From NCBI GenBank assembly GCA_005408345.1, contig SEMN01000007.1, positions 2,330,001 to 2,394,000 of the forward strand: a stretch of 64,000 nt of DNA, read 5' to 3'. This document shows positions 12,111 to 24,200 of this stretch, one piece after another. The translations under genes and the position numbers were made by a program. The notes beneath the pieces were generated by a model. That model saw only the letters and a program-made list of their open reading frames with translations, searched no databases and was not told the origin of the DNA. How positions within the stretch are numbered: the first letter of the stretch is position 1; each line of letters begins with the position of its first letter. Source of the stretch: Macquaria australasica (lineage: Eukaryota > Chordata > Actinopteri > Centrarchiformes > Percichthyidae).

Positions 12111-12799
12111 TGCTTGATTTTAATTAACTGTAATGCTGAATTGTTTTAATTTAGATTTTCCCATGTAAAGTACCTTGTAACTTAGTTTTGACAGGGACAA
12201 CACACATTCAATAACATCAATATGATTTAGCCAAAGGCTAATTTTCATCTGCAGTCCCAGGTTGATGTAATACATTAAAATAAACAAACAAGACATATAA
12301 AAGCTTGGTGAATAGGTCAAACTGTTGTCTGTCTATCCCTCAACTTTCTCTTGTTTTGATGAAAATTGTTTGTAAGAGGCATGTTGTTAATAGGACTCAA
12401 TGATGTAAATAAAATGCAAAAGCAAATGGAAAAATGCCAGATAATAAATATCATGCTACTGTTTAACACCACCTTAAAAATGTTGTGTGAACAGAGTCAC
12501 ACAGAGGCACATGCTAGACTTCATTAGGCATACAGAATCCAGTCAAGACTGAGGTGGATATTCTTGGATCTTGTCTTCTCCACTTCTCCATTTGCAGGCC
12601 AAATGGGCTTGCTGAAATCACAAATCAGTCACAAACATTTTACATTTTCTTGCTATAGCTCACACTCCTACTATAAAAGGTTATGTTCATTTTTTTATTC
12701 CCGTGCCATTTCTGTTAAAATAGTTAGCAAATAGTTAGCAAAAAAGGATTAAAATCAATGCAGTGGAACCAGAGATATTGTCTTATTTATTCAACGCAT
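12111..12799. other. Intergenic sequence; nothing recognised
   Basis: AT-rich non-coding DNA with no exon-like open frame and no clear repeat termini. Confidence 0.5.
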
Positions 12800-12814
12800 T
12801 CTTCATCCTTGTCA

Positions 12815-13085
12815 AAACCTGGCGCCTACATTACCCACAATGCAAGTCTACCGCTGTCAGTTCTGTCAGAGATTCTGGCGTGTTATGCTAGTGGTGGCTA
12901 ATGTGGCCTCAAGCAGAGATGAGGAGCGGGCTACAGAGGTCTGGTAAACTCACCTCTTTCTAACTCCACACCCCCAGACTGTTTTCATTTTCAAACTTGT
13001 AGTTTTCAACCACAACCAACGCTGACTTAAGTGACATCACTTGAGGCGTTTACACTTGTGTAAAATTGGTGGAGTTGCCCTTTAA
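12815..13085 (-). repeat. TTAA-ended repeat of the AAAGGGCAACTCCACC family
   Basis: On the minus strand it starts TTAAAGGGCAACTCCACCAA at 13085. Landmarks such as TCAAGTGATGTCACTTAAGT and CATTGTGGGTAATGTAGG resemble the unit at 8891-10130. The distal end is not defined. Confidence 0.6.
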
Positions 13086-13799
13086 TATAGCCATATTGCT
13101 CCTTTCTACACCCAACCCCCTGCATCCACTGAAGGTCACTATCCTGGCCATGGTGGTGGCATCTCTAATGTCTTTTCACATCACCACAGCTCAGTGCTGC
13201 TGTCCATCTTTCCTCTCCATCCTCCATACTCTCTCCACTGACCCTGCCACCGCCACCCTTCTGTCTGCACTCTCATCCACTGTCCTCTAATCCTGCCCTT
13301 CTTTCTTCGCTGTCTGGAGTCCTGCAAGTTGAGAAAGTGGTCTGGATGACTCCTCTCACTCCGGGTCTCTTGTGTCCCCCTTTCTCTTCTTTTGCCTCTG
13401 CTGCTAAATCAACATGTCACCTACTTTGAGAGGATGAATTGCGTCATGTGAGGCTTCTTCTCCTTGTCCCTTCCTCTATATCACTCCCCCATTCTCTTCT
13501 AATTTCTTCGACACCAGCATCCACATTAACAAATACATACCAGTATGACTCCATTTGTTTCCTTCCAAAATTCTTGGCCCAGACTGGTTTAGGAATAGTC
13601 CTTTCTATTGGACTGTCTGTTAAAAACCCTGCTTTTCTTATGATGTCATTATACTGAGTTTCCACTGACATATCCAACACTATTTTCAAGATTACTTGAA
13701 CCCTTTCTCACAACTTTCTTGACCTTGGAAACTGACAAAACAATCTCAACTAAAGGTCTAATAGCTGCATTGGATCTTTTCATGATATCACATAATCTG
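13086..13799. other. Intergenic pyrimidine-rich sequence; nothing recognised
   Basis: The region contains CT-rich stretches that create chance open frames (for example 13066-13290 plus and 13444-13689 minus). They have biased composition and no domain or splice context, and I do not call genes here. Confidence 0.5.
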
Positions 13800-14115
13800 C
13801 TCGATTCAAAACGATTAATCGATTAAGTGTTTAGGCTATAAAATGTCAAAACAAATAGTGAAAATGTCCATCCCAGTTACCCGGAGTCTAAGGTGACATC
13901 TTCAAATGTCTTGTTTTTTTCGGACCAACAATCCAAAACCCAAATAAGTTTAGCTTACAATAAAATAAAAAGTAGCAAATATTAACAAGTGGGACAAGCA
14001 AATAGGGATTTTTTTCCACATTTTTCCTTAAAAAAATGACTTCAGCTATTAATCGATGATCAAAATAATGTGCCGATTATTTTTCTATTGATCAACTAAT
14101 GTACTCATAATATAG
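13800..14115. repeat. Copy of the ATTAATCGATTAATCG-type MITE family
   Basis: Contains AACGATTAATCGATTAAGTG at the left, CTTCAAATGTCTTG and CCGATTATTTTTCTATTGATC at the right, in the family order. Internally it is rearranged or decayed. Confidence 0.8.
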
Positions 14116-16638
14116 TAATATAACCAAGAGAACCATCTTGTCATAAATAATGACCACAATAATATACAATTCATCAAATAATCCAGAGTTGGATTAATAT
14201 ATAATAGATAGTTAATACATATTGTAAGCTCTAATATATATGGTTTATATTAAATATATGTAATAATTAATATATTAAGAAATACATATTTAAAATGTTT
14301 GTTTAATATGACCAGTTGTCATGGAAATGTGATAATATTTTATCATATATACAGTATATATATAAAAAATGTATACACATCCTTAAAGAAATTGCCATTT
14401 CTGTGAAAACTGGGCAAAAATCATGTGATATGATCAAAAGTTCCAGAAGAGATTATTTTGTCAATATGATTTTACGAAACCAGCTGATAAGTTATGATGA
14501 GCCTAACTGATCCTTCAGAGGAAACTAGATTGTGCAGTTTATAGTCACGGCTGTCCAACACACAACAGAAACAGATTAATTAGATAATGGCTTTATATTC
14601 CTGTTACACTGAAGCACTACACACATAATTTGATTTTTGGTTAAAAACACACACACACCCAAGATACAGCAAACCACAAAAAATGAAGAAAGAAAGTAGC
14701 ATATTAGTCGAGCAGAGTCCTAACAACACATATTTTTATTTGGTTGTGAAGCCATAATGCCATTTTAAAGTTTCACTAAAAACACTGGTGATCTGGGGTC
14801 AATTCAAGTCCCTGAAAATGTAACATTTTTCTTTCTGTTTAACCTTAAACGTAATGTCTTTTACACCATATCAAGTATTCAGCATTTAATTATTGCACAC
14901 AACTCTGTGGAAGTTTTACAGGTACACAGACAGTTAAAAGTAAATTAAAATACCCCACTAAAAAGGAGTAAAACTCACAGAATAGCTTCCTAATCCGAAA
15001 GCATTAATGGATTAGGTTTTAGAATTTCATTCTATACTTTTCTAATCACAAATGAACCTTTTGTTCTTAGAGCAGCTGAAAGTGCACATTTTTATCAACA
15101 TATATTATTATGTTTGCTTGTTAACACTTTCTTCTGTACTCCCTGAGAAACTAAAACACTGGTTAAAGCACTTCTACAGCATAATGTTGTTTTTTAAGGC
15201 TAGAAGTATTTCATCAATTAACAAATTCCTTACTTATCTGTTTTACTGCTTTTCATCAGCATCCAAACTTTTTTTGTGTTAACTGTAATGGCTTGAACAA
15301 GATGCACAGTATATGGATATGAATTGTTTGATACAGTACAATACAAAATGAATGCAAATATACACTCAAGTATTCATACTACCTCTTGCCAAGTTACAAG
15401 ACAGGACAAATATCAGTGTTTACTTGTGTGTATACTAACATGGAAACCTTAAAAAGACTGCAAAAATCAGAAAATGTACCATATACATGCCCCATTAGTA
15501 TCAGAATTTAGACAGCTTGTTGTAAACAGGATGGAGAAACAAAAAGTTTTCACTGACAAGATTGAACAAGACATAATATTTCACAATTTCCTGAATTTAA
15601 ACAGAATATGAATGTCCCTTTTAAATATATTTTTCAATCCCTGTCATGAATTTAGTGAGGCAAAACGAGGTTACATGTTGATTTAATTATGCAAAGAGGC
15701 TGAAACCCTCATCATCATTCATTCACAACACCGTAGTTTACTGGGATTACATTCGAACATAAAGAAGGTATTGGATTTTTCATCTAACATAAATCCTCCC
15801 CGAAACCTAAACAGATAGCCTTTTATTAGTACTAATGTTCACTGGGAGTTTTACTAGGGTACAAGTACAGTGAGTGCTAGCTAATGACTACACAAATAAA
15901 ATTTAAAATCTTAAATTGATACTTTGCATTGCACTTTCTTTCATTATTTCAGAGTCACAGGGTATAATGTGCAGGCATATGGCTACAGCGTTCCCTTTGG
16001 ATCTCATGCTGGTGTAGATTACCCTTGTATAATCAAGCCCTAGATTAGGTATCAGTAATGAGTGGTGGAGATAGCACAGGTACTGTGCAAGAGTCTCTGT
16101 CACCTTATCCCTGTTCTACGTCGTCCTTGTCCCTGCCTGACACGACGTGTGGTCTTTTGTTCCAGGTAGTGCTATAACACTTTATCCTACTTATGTGTCC
16201 ATCGTCAAGGCCTCAAGTGCAGTGTTAAGTGTTTTAAAAAGAAGCCTGTCAACACAGAGACCCCCGAGGGTGGAACAGTAAGCTGTTGCTCTTGGTCACT
16301 AAAATCTCTACATTCTTACAGTACATGTGACACAACATTTCACAGCCAAGGTTGCTCAAAAATGTCAGTAAAGTAAATTCATTGGTGAGAACGGTGTGCT
16401 AAATGAGCTGACTGCATTGGATTTAGTTCACTCCAGAGCACACTAGACACAACTTTGGTTAAGATCTTCAGCATTTTGATCAGACTCGAAAACCATCAAT
16501 ACTGCATATCTCCGTTATTGATCATGATAATCTTGACCAGTGAGCTTATTTTTTTACATTCCAATGGGAGTCAAGTTATAATACTGCATACACACTTAAA
16601 ACCTATAGATCTCAATAGGCTTTTATACCAGGCTAGCA
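14116..16638. other. Long AT-rich stretch downstream of phospho1; no gene called
   Basis: There is no coding exon with splice or domain support. TA-rich sequence fills 14160-14370. From about 14.7 to 16.3 kb the sequence is free of recognised repeats. On the minus strand it contains an AATAAA at about 15823-15828, so it might hold 3'-UTR sequence of phospho1 or of an unseen transcript. This is speculative. Confidence 0.4.
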
Positions 16639-17277
16639 TTAAAGGAATAGTGCAACATTTTGGGAAATTTGCTTATTCACTTTCTTGCCGTGAGTTAGAT
16701 GAGACTAATACCACTCTCTCGCCTGTACAGTAATTATGTTGACGGTTATCTTAATTTAGCATTAAGACTGGAAACAAGGGGAAACGGCTAGCCTGGCTTT
16801 GTCCAAAGGTAAAAACATCTTATATCTCACTTGTTTAATCCTCACAAAAAACAAAGTGTTAAAACAATAATTCACCATTTTATGGTGGGTTATGTACCAG
16901 ACTATTTCTTGGCCGGGTGCAGTGACTTCTCCACTGGTTGCCTGGCAACTACTCCAGGCCAAGAAATAGTCCAGCACATAACCTCCCTATAAAACCACAA
17001 ATTGGCGTTTTTACTAAAACTAAACAAAGGAGAGATAACGTGTTAATTAGTGAGCTTCAAAAGTGCTTGCAAGCAGATTTTGTTACCTTTGGACAGAGCC
17101 AGGCTAGCTGTTTCCCCCTGTTTTCAGTCTTTATGCTAAGCTAAGCTAACTGGCTGCTGGCTTCAGTTACATGTTTAATGTACAGACAACACAGTGGTGT
17201 TGATTTTCTTATCTAACTCTCCACAAGAATGCAAATAAGCGTACTTCCAAAAATGTCAAACAATTTTTACCCTTTAA
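16639..17277. mobile_element. Palindromic TTAA-ended MITE (copy 1)
   Basis: The left end is TTAAAGGAATAGTGCAACAT and the right end, inverted, is TTAAAGGGTAAAAATTGTTT. The two arms are inverted copies of each other. The left arm carries GGGAAACGGCTAGCCTGGCT and the right arm AGCCAGGCTAGCTGTTTCCC. A centre containing TTGCCTGGCAACTACTCC is flanked by GGCCAAGAAATAGTCC-type sequence in both orientations. Three further copies occur at 29500, 48921 and 62455. It has no coding capacity and probably depended on a TTAA-targeting transposase in trans. Confidence 0.88.
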
Positions 17278-17400
17278 AAACAGATGATCTTTATAGGTTG
17301 TACCAAGTGTGGCTGGGGTAAAATCATGCATATCCTGCTGCTCACCAGGACTGGGGTTGGTGCACTTCTTCTATATTTCCCCCCCTCCTTCATTCTCTTT

Positions 17401-17402
<2 letters not shown>

Positions 17403-17447
<45 letters not shown>
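17403..17447. repeat. (CA)n microsatellite just downstream of phospho1
   Basis: About 22 CA units end 5 bases beyond the phospho1 stop codon, so the repeat lies in the phospho1 3' UTR and would be transcribed as GU/UG repeats. Confidence 0.96.
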
Positions 17448-17449
<2 letters not shown>

Positions 17450-17452
17450 ATC

Positions 17453-18235
17453 TCATCTCTCCTCCATTATTTTCTTCAGGCCGTCCACTATGTCCTCGCC
17501 ACTCATCCAAGGAACTATGTTTGCCTTGAACTTGGCTGCCTGGGACTCTTGCATCTCCAGCAGCAGCCTGTGCATGGGGAAGTCGCTCCTGGGGAAGGCT
17601 GTGTCCCGGGGCCCCAGGGCCAGAGAGGGACAGATATCATTGGCCCCATCTCCGATATAGAATATCTTTTGGAAGGGAGCACCGCCGCGCTCCTTTCGCC
17701 GGGCCACCAAATACTCACGAAGGATCACCTGCTTGCACATGTTGTCAGGACAACGGGAGCACGAGTGGGAGTGGAAAGGGAGCAGCACGAGCCGACCAGT
17801 CGCATCAAAACTGGCCGGGTTTGTGAAAATCTTCCGAAAAAGGTGACGCACCCCAGCATGCTGCAGCCACATCTCGATGAAGTACATGTTGGCGTCGGAG
17901 ACCACCGCCAGCTCAAAGTCCTGCTGGTGGCTCTGCAGATACTGGAGGAGATCCAGGAGGCCAGGTGTGGGTGGGATCTTCTCCACCGCTGAATGGATGG
18001 ACTCCTCAGACACGCCCTGCTCCGCCATATAAGCCAAGACCTTCTGCATGTGCTCGTTGTAGTGCCCCTCCCTGTAGCTGTTTTTCAGCCAGTCGGGAAG
18101 CTGTTGGCCTGGTAGAGCCCGCACCACAGCATCATCACTGTTCTCATTGATGATGGTCTCATCAAAGTCGAACAACACCAAAAAGCGCTGCTGCTGTGGC
18201 GCTGAATGGGTTAGGTTTGATGGAGCTGTCATCAT
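17453..18235 (-). CDS. phospho1: Phosphoethanolamine/phosphocholine phosphatase PHOSPHO1
   Basis: PHOSPHO1 hydrolyses phosphocholine and phosphoethanolamine to release phosphate inside matrix vesicles during skeletal mineralisation. The 260-residue frame has all HAD-superfamily motifs: motif I DFDET (Asp23 nucleophile, Asp25), motif II VVSDAN (Ser113), a conserved Lys168 in the NMCKQ stretch, and motif IV GDGAND (Asp196, Asp200). The FHSHSCSRCPDNMCK cysteine cluster, the DENSDD-like NENSDD and FPMHRL are typical of PHOSPHO1. Length fits the family. The ATGATG start at 18230-18235 is the first ATG in the main exon. An acceptor (TCTCCTTTTCTTAG) lies 33 bases upstream, so an upstream exon exists and could add N-terminal residues (see the exon near 20.7 kb). 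PHOSPHO2 is a possible relative, but the motifs favour PHOSPHO1. Confidence 0.95.
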   Translation of the reverse strand: MMTAPSNLTHSAPQQQRFLVLFDFDETIINENSDDAVVRALPGQQLPDWLKNSYREGHYNEHMQKVLAYMAEQGVSEESIHSAVEKIPPTPGLLDLLQYLQSHQQDFELAVVSDANMYFIEMWLQHAGVRHLFRKIFTNPASFDATGRLVLLPFHSHSCSRCPDNMCKQVILREYLVARRKERGGAPFQKIFYIGDGANDICPSLALGPRDTAFPRSDFPMHRLLLEMQESQAAKFKANIVPWMSGEDIVDGLKKIMEER

Positions 18236-18268
18236 TGGTGCGTGGAGGAAATGGTGAGTGGTCCCTCT
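18236..18268 (-). other. phospho1: phospho1 leader part of coding exon, with splice acceptor
   Basis: On the minus strand TCTCCTTTTCTTAG ends at 18269, giving an exon beginning AGAGGGACCACTC. The 33 bases before ATGATG are open in the coding frame (11 codons with no stop). The exon could therefore be leader or an N-terminal extension. AG dinucleotides 2 and 4 bases downstream offer NAGNAG-like alternative acceptors. Confidence 0.6.
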
Positions 18269-20714
18269 CTAAGAAAAGGAGATGGGGGGAATGAAAAATT
18301 GTCATTCCTTTTTTTTTCTTTGTCAAGGACAACAGATTCTGAGGAGCACTGTTTTATTGCAGCCTACTCTAAAAATGTCACATTAATGGCAGCATGCCAG
18401 TTTGACATCACACTGTGTCCAGGATTCAATTAAACTGCACAGAGGAAACATCAAAATGTATAAATACTCTTAATTAGGCCATAAGCTGTAGGGGAAACAT
18501 GTGTTTACAACAGAAAAGGAAGGGAGCAGAGTTTAAATTAAACGAAAAGGAACACATAAACAGGATGTTCATTACACTTAGCAAAAGAAAACGACCTCGA
18601 AGTAACCCATGTTCAATTTTGGGAAACTGTTTTTGTTTAAATCACTGCAGTAGTCTCTGATGTGCAACACATAGTCAGACACTTCCTAATCTCATCGCAG
18701 ATCTTCACACAGACATTCCTTCAGGACCGAGGGAAAGAAACTCACTCAGACATTTTTCTTTTACATGCCAGATCTCGCTCTATTTACATAGCTGATGTAT
18801 TTACAGCACAAGACTTTCACTGTTGCAGTCATGTGGTTACTTGAGTGAAGAGAGAGCTGTTGCAGCACCTTTACCATAAGTGGAACAAATATGAGTGGTA
18901 ATGACAAACCCGCAGTGGTAAGACGTAAAAAAGTAAATCTACTGTACAATTACAATTAGGCCTACTTTTGATGTATAGATTTTGTGCTATTTTATACTTC
19001 TACTTCACCACACTACAAAGGAAATATGGCTCTTTTTTACTCCACTACATTGATTTGACAACTATTCTGCCCTACAAAGCCAAAACGCAGTAACTACATA
19101 TTGGGTCAAAATGGGGTTAAGACCAGAATCTTTGATTTTTTTTAATCTGTTTTGCCATTTAAAAGTTATTATACCATAATAAATATGTAATTTTGGGGTA
19201 AACAAATTTGCAAAAACTAGAAAACAGAGGAAAAACCAAACTGAAACTGCACTTATTGCTCTCCCAGACAGGGCTAGCTGGCGAGATAGCCTTAGCTAAA
19301 GCTAATTTACCCACTTTTTTATTTTTATTTTTATTTTACAGTTTCCTGTGATTGGAAAATCTATTTTGAGGGTCCAACATTTTAGTAATTTAGTTTGTTA
19401 TGCCACATAAATAAGGCAGTGGCAAAATCTAACTAACTAACTAATCACTAACTAGCTCATTAGTTCAAATGGAAAAAGAAAACTGAAGCAGAAACAAGAA
19501 CATGTTTGTAGCTAGATACTGTTTTTTCCCTGTGCAGTATCTGCATGTTTCTTTTAAAATATTTTATGTAAAGCCTGTGACAATGGTTATAATCAGCCTA
19601 AAAAGGCACAAAATTAATGTTTTACACCTTATATCTGTTACACAGTCTCGCTAAGAGCCTTCAATGTTCAAACTTCACTTTCTGTAGTTACTGCTCTCTC
19701 TACTCTGTAAGGCAGTAGCCTATATATACTTATACAAAACGTATGAACATCCAGTAAAATAAGATGCATTGTTATACATTACACTACCCAACAGTATAAA
19801 AAGTAGTTTAAATTAACTCCACATCGACCAGCCATTTAAATGCTATTTGCAGATCAGTAATCAGCATTAGTAATAATATAACAATGGTATAACAACATAG
19901 GCCTATGAGTACTTTGCTGTTGATGCTTAAATATTTTGGTGATTATATGCACTTTTACTTGTAAGGATTATTATTATTTTTTTTTTTTGCAAAATGGCAT
20001 TCAGAGTAATACATTGCAATGTAATAATAACTGAGAAAGAACACGCATTGACAAAATTTCATATCGTTATGTGCCAGAACAGCTATGTCCGGTTTTTCCA
20101 CATATCATGTAGCTGAGGGCATTGGGTTTAAGGCTTACCCTAATGATAGCCTAATAGAGAGTGAAACTTGGTGCAAAATGATTAAATTGACCAAAACCAC
20201 TTTGGGCCAAAATTGTACACCTAAATATATAAATGACACCTAAGTATATGTATTTTAATATAATATTCTGGGTTTTCGGGGATGCTTGGCTTGAAGGGAC
20301 ACGATGCAGTGCATGCATAGCATTTTTTGTTTTTTTTTTACAATACCAGCTCATTGACAGTGTAATCAGACCAGCTGGTTTGGTGCTCAGTCCCGCAGCT
20401 TGCAGGTTGGCTGCACCGACAGCATAGTGCCAAGTGAGCGTACGCCTGTTGTCCCACGGCAGCGACATTATTAATAGGGCATATTTACACACTTAGCCAT
20501 CTAATTTTAACCCCGGAGTGCTATTTCTGCACAAGAGGTTACCACTGAAAGTCATTACCGCGGCTCTGTCAGGAGTCAGCTGACCGGGTGTAGCTATTGT
20601 AGACCCGAGCGGCAAAGATTCAAAGGCAAATTCAAACAGTGAAATCATACAAAGAGAAACACGACAGACAGATAAACAAAGCCTGTGCGGATTAAGACAG
20701 AAAATCAGGCCTAC
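18269..20714 (-). other. Putative phospho1 intron 1; repeats only
   Basis: There are no coding exons. Within it, 18978-19100 and 19725-19990 carry pieces of the AGTACTTTTACTT-type repeat family (TACTTCTACTTCACCACACT, GATGCATTGTTATACATTAC, AGTATAAAAAGTAGTTTAAA), separated by unrelated AT-rich DNA. Confidence 0.5.
18978..19990. repeat. AGTACTTTTACTT-type repeat, split copy
   Basis: The motif order seen at 44010-44420 (stretches for colour of the family: TTTACTCCACTACATT, GATGCATTGTTAT, TATAAAAAGTAGTTTAAA, CACTTTTACTTGTAAGG) is present here but broken by about 600 bases of other sequence. Confidence 0.65.
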
Positions 20715-20850
20715 CGGCGGTGGGCATATAATCGGGGATGGTAGGCGAGGTGCCCGGCTCCGGCGACCGCATCCCAGTGACGGTGCAGGATTTTTTAAAG
20801 GAGACTCCCACAGCAACACAGAGGGTATTCCCTTTTAAAGCCACTGTATC
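20715..20850 (-). promoter_or_regulatory. Candidate phospho1 promoter and first exon
   Basis: This is a GC-richer island in AT-rich DNA. On the minus strand a TATA-like GGCTTTAAAAGGG (about 20834-20846) precedes an exon-like stretch ending in a donor CACCGCCG|GTAGGC at 20715. An ATG at 20770-20772 opens 19 codons (MRSPEPGTSPTIPDYMPTA) before the donor, ending in phase 1. Joined to the third AG of the acceptor cluster upstream of the main exon (exon from 18264), this frame continues into PHOSPHO1. Joined to the first AG it does not. It is either a coding first exon or a leader with an upstream ORF. Confidence 0.4.
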
Positions 20851-20944
20851 AAGTCAGCCAGCGTAAACACAGAACTTCCGCCGTAACCTGTCAAATTAAA
20901 AGCCCCAGAGAGTAATGTTCCTTTGACGTTTTAGAAATATCCAT

Positions 20945-21235
20945 TGGTGGAAGAAGTAGGCTACTCATATCTTTCACTTAAGTAAAAGTACAAAAGTAAA
21001 CCCTAACCCTAAAGTATTAAAATTAAGGTACTTGTTGGACAGAATGGTGGCTCTCAGAGAGTTATCATATTATGGAATATTATTACTGATGCTTTAACAT
21101 AAATAATACAAAAAATACATATTAAAGTGTATTTGCCTCTGAAATGTAGTAGCATTAAATACCTGAAAACTGTAGTACAGTACAGTACAGTACCTGAGTA
21201 AATGCACTTAGTTACATTCCACCACTGGAAATAGC
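20945..21235. repeat. AGTACTTTTACTT-type repeat copy
   Basis: Bounded by CCATTGGTGGAAGAAGTAGG and TTACATTCCACCACTGG (inverted ends). It contains CACTTAAGTAAAAGTACAAA, a short ACAGT tandem and a chance CCCTAACCCTAA. Confidence 0.85.
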
Positions 21236-24200
21236 CTAATTAAGTAGTCAAAGACAAAATAAACAAACACAGCACATTGCACATTCATAGCTATACTTCA
21301 CTTGCATTTAATTTGTAGCAGTAATGGACCCTGCTGCCTCAGCATGCACAATTTGAAACCCTGTCACTGTTCTATGTGTGTTTAAAGATTTACACTCCCA
21401 GGCCACTTTAGTGGCTACGCCTATACAATCTAATGAAATCCAGTATAACAGCTCTGCACATTAAAATATGAAGCTTAGAGTATATTCAGGGTGTACCTCA
21501 AACACAACACCAAAGGTTATTTTAAAAGGTTAAATTTGCTAAACATTATTTCATTTTAACAGAACTAAATACATAAAATATAGTGTGATTAGCTTTAAGT
21601 TGTGTTTAGTATTTAGTATGTACTTAATATAATATAATGAAAATGTGACTTGCACATTGAGAAAAAGCACAACTTAAATATATTTGTTTTGAACCTATAA
21701 TTTGTACAAATGGAAACTACTTTATCTTTCATTTAAATGTGAGTAATTTTAGTTTAAGTCCAGTTTTGTTAAACATGCTTTTCCATAGTGAACAGATTAA
21801 ATATTTATATTACAGTTTGGTCAACATTCAATACAACACAAATACAGTTGGAACCACCTTGGCTGAAAAACTTTCTAACACAAATCAGTGTTAGGAAGCA
21901 GCATTAGGGGAGCAGATATCTGCAAGTTACATTACAACCATTTAAATGTTTATTCTGCTCTATACTGTATGTGCTTGCTCACTTGTGCACCCCAAAAGCT
22001 TCAATAAATATTTGAATCTGTTTGCAAACAAGATGCTTCCTGTCTTCATGTTGTTTCTAACTGGACACTTTTGGAGCTAGGCCTCCCCCTCTGTATCTGG
22101 ACACTATAATTCAGTACCAGTCATGCAACTATGCCATAATGTACAGTGCTGTATGTTGTCTGGTGAATTTGTATTCAAAGTCAAAGTACAATTCAGGCTG
22201 ATACTGTAGCAACAATATTAATACTAACTTAATTGACAAACAGCTGTTACACTGCGGTGGAGACACGTGTTGCAGCTGAAAAGTTGTCACTTTGCTGTGC
22301 TGAAAACGTCTGTCTAAAATTAAATGGAGGCATTTCTGTCGGCCTGAGTCAGCTGCAGCTACATGTCAAACTGTCATCCGCTGCAGACAGTTGAGGGTTA
22401 AACAAAGGACATCCTCTAATTTCCCAAGATTGTGTAAAGTCTCTGATGTTCAAAGGGCTGGATAAGCTCTCAGATATACGTTCAGTTACATCTTGTGCTG
22501 ATAGAGAAAGGGGATAATAAGCATTATGTTATCACTGTATCAGGACATCTCAGCCTCTTCTTTCTAAACACACTGTAGTCCAGGTGTTGTGTTCAGTACC
22601 CCTCGTTGTTTATGGATTTTGATTGGACTGCAGAGGACTTGTATGTGAGTCCTTCTTATAATATCTAACTTTTTGTCTGACTGCTTCTTAGTTTTAGTGG
22701 TGGGGGGCTTACATCATGTTTATCAGACTCTGAGCCCCCAATAATGTCTAAGGAGCAGTGATCCTAGCACCACCCCTGTTGAGATGTAGGCCTAAACTGA
22801 TGTTTGAGTCACCTGTACTTCACACGTGTACTTCTGTAAAAAGTACCGTGTTTACATTTTATGGCACATGCACTTTTGACCTTTGTCAAAAGATGTACAT
22901 ACATGTACATGTGCTATGTTTCACTTCAGTAAAATCATGTATCCGACCCTTTCATTTTTGGAAGAATATTGTTTCTGCCCTACTGTAAAAGCTGACTTTT
23001 ACTAAAGTACATTTTGTTGCTGGCTTTGGTAAAAAGCTAAGTTTCCCTATTTTACATTAGCCAATAAATCTCAGTCTGCAGATCTGCAGACTTCAAATAA
23101 GTATATTCATATCTTTTGTGATAATCTTTCCAAATGAAAGAAAATTGAGTTACATGTATGCTAATTCTTTCCTGCACTATGTCAATGTGATTCAGTGCAG
23201 AAAAGTGAGCTGAAATAGCACCTGAAACAACAAAAAAGGGGTTTTCTGTTCTGAAAAATGGTAAGAATAAAACTTGGGGATGAACACTGAATATCTGGAT
23301 TTCTGAGGCGTTTTCTGGCATTTAATTGTCCAACTTAAAGACAGTTACAAACAGGCCCTGTTCTTTGAATGTGAACTTTGAATGTGATGTTAAAATGGGA
23401 TTTTGACATTTGAACACTAAAACTGATTAAATGATTAACTGCAGAACTCACTTTTGCTGAAAATTGTTCATGCAAGCTGCTTTTATTGATTATTATTATT
23501 TAATAAGGTTTCATTTTCTTAGCAGGCTAATGATTATCAGTGAAAAGCCACTTGTATATCCATCGAGGAGAACCTCACCAAACTTGCACCCAACATCACT
23601 CATAGTCTGACTGCATTTACCAGTGAAATCTAATTGTTTAACAGTGATGGAAACAGTGTATTAATGTAGAACACCAATACAAATGCAGGAACATATGTAA
23701 AATAAGATTTACAGTATGTCTGTGAATATTTTGCCCCAGTGCATGCTGGGAGGTTTCTCAACACCCCTTCCTCATGTTACTGCAATCATATTGACTGAGT
23801 GCTGATTATGGTTTCAACTCTCTACTCATTTTGCCTTTATTTCAAGATAACTTTCAAGATAACCTCATCCAAGATTAACAAATCAATCCTCAAACTGTGT
23901 TCCAAGAACCAAATTAGCTGTATGAGAATTCACAAGAATGTTAGCCTAGATTAGCTAAAACACATGAAGAACAGGGTTACCAAAATCCCACGAGTCATCC
24001 ATGATCACGAGATGGTCATGGGAACTTCCTCACAAGCTTTGGCTTCTTGGACGGAACAGGAAGCTGAATCAGAGATGCTTGAGCTGTTGAAAAACAGACA
24101 TGGTTGGAATGAGATGTGAAGCCAAAGACCAGACAGGCCTGGTTCTTCTGTACTGACAGTAGCAACACAAACACTGTGTTTTATATATAGGTGAAAAGCC

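Noticed and set aside
13066..13689. Open frames rich in Leu/Ser/Pro
   Set aside because: Pyrimidine-rich, low-complexity sequence. No start context, splice sites or domain recognised.
16130..16200. Minus-strand frame ending in a basic/acidic stretch near 16.15 kb as a last exon
   Set aside because: No matching upstream exon or recognisable family. The acceptor is weak and the frame short.
17309..17992. 227-residue plus-strand open frame
   Set aside because: It is antisense to phospho1 over most of its length and runs through the CA microsatellite. The minus-strand frame has all HAD motifs, so this is a shadow.
20998..21012. CCCTAACCCTAA telomere-like motif
   Set aside because: Only two units, located inside a dispersed repeat copy. 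It is not an interstitial telomere tract.
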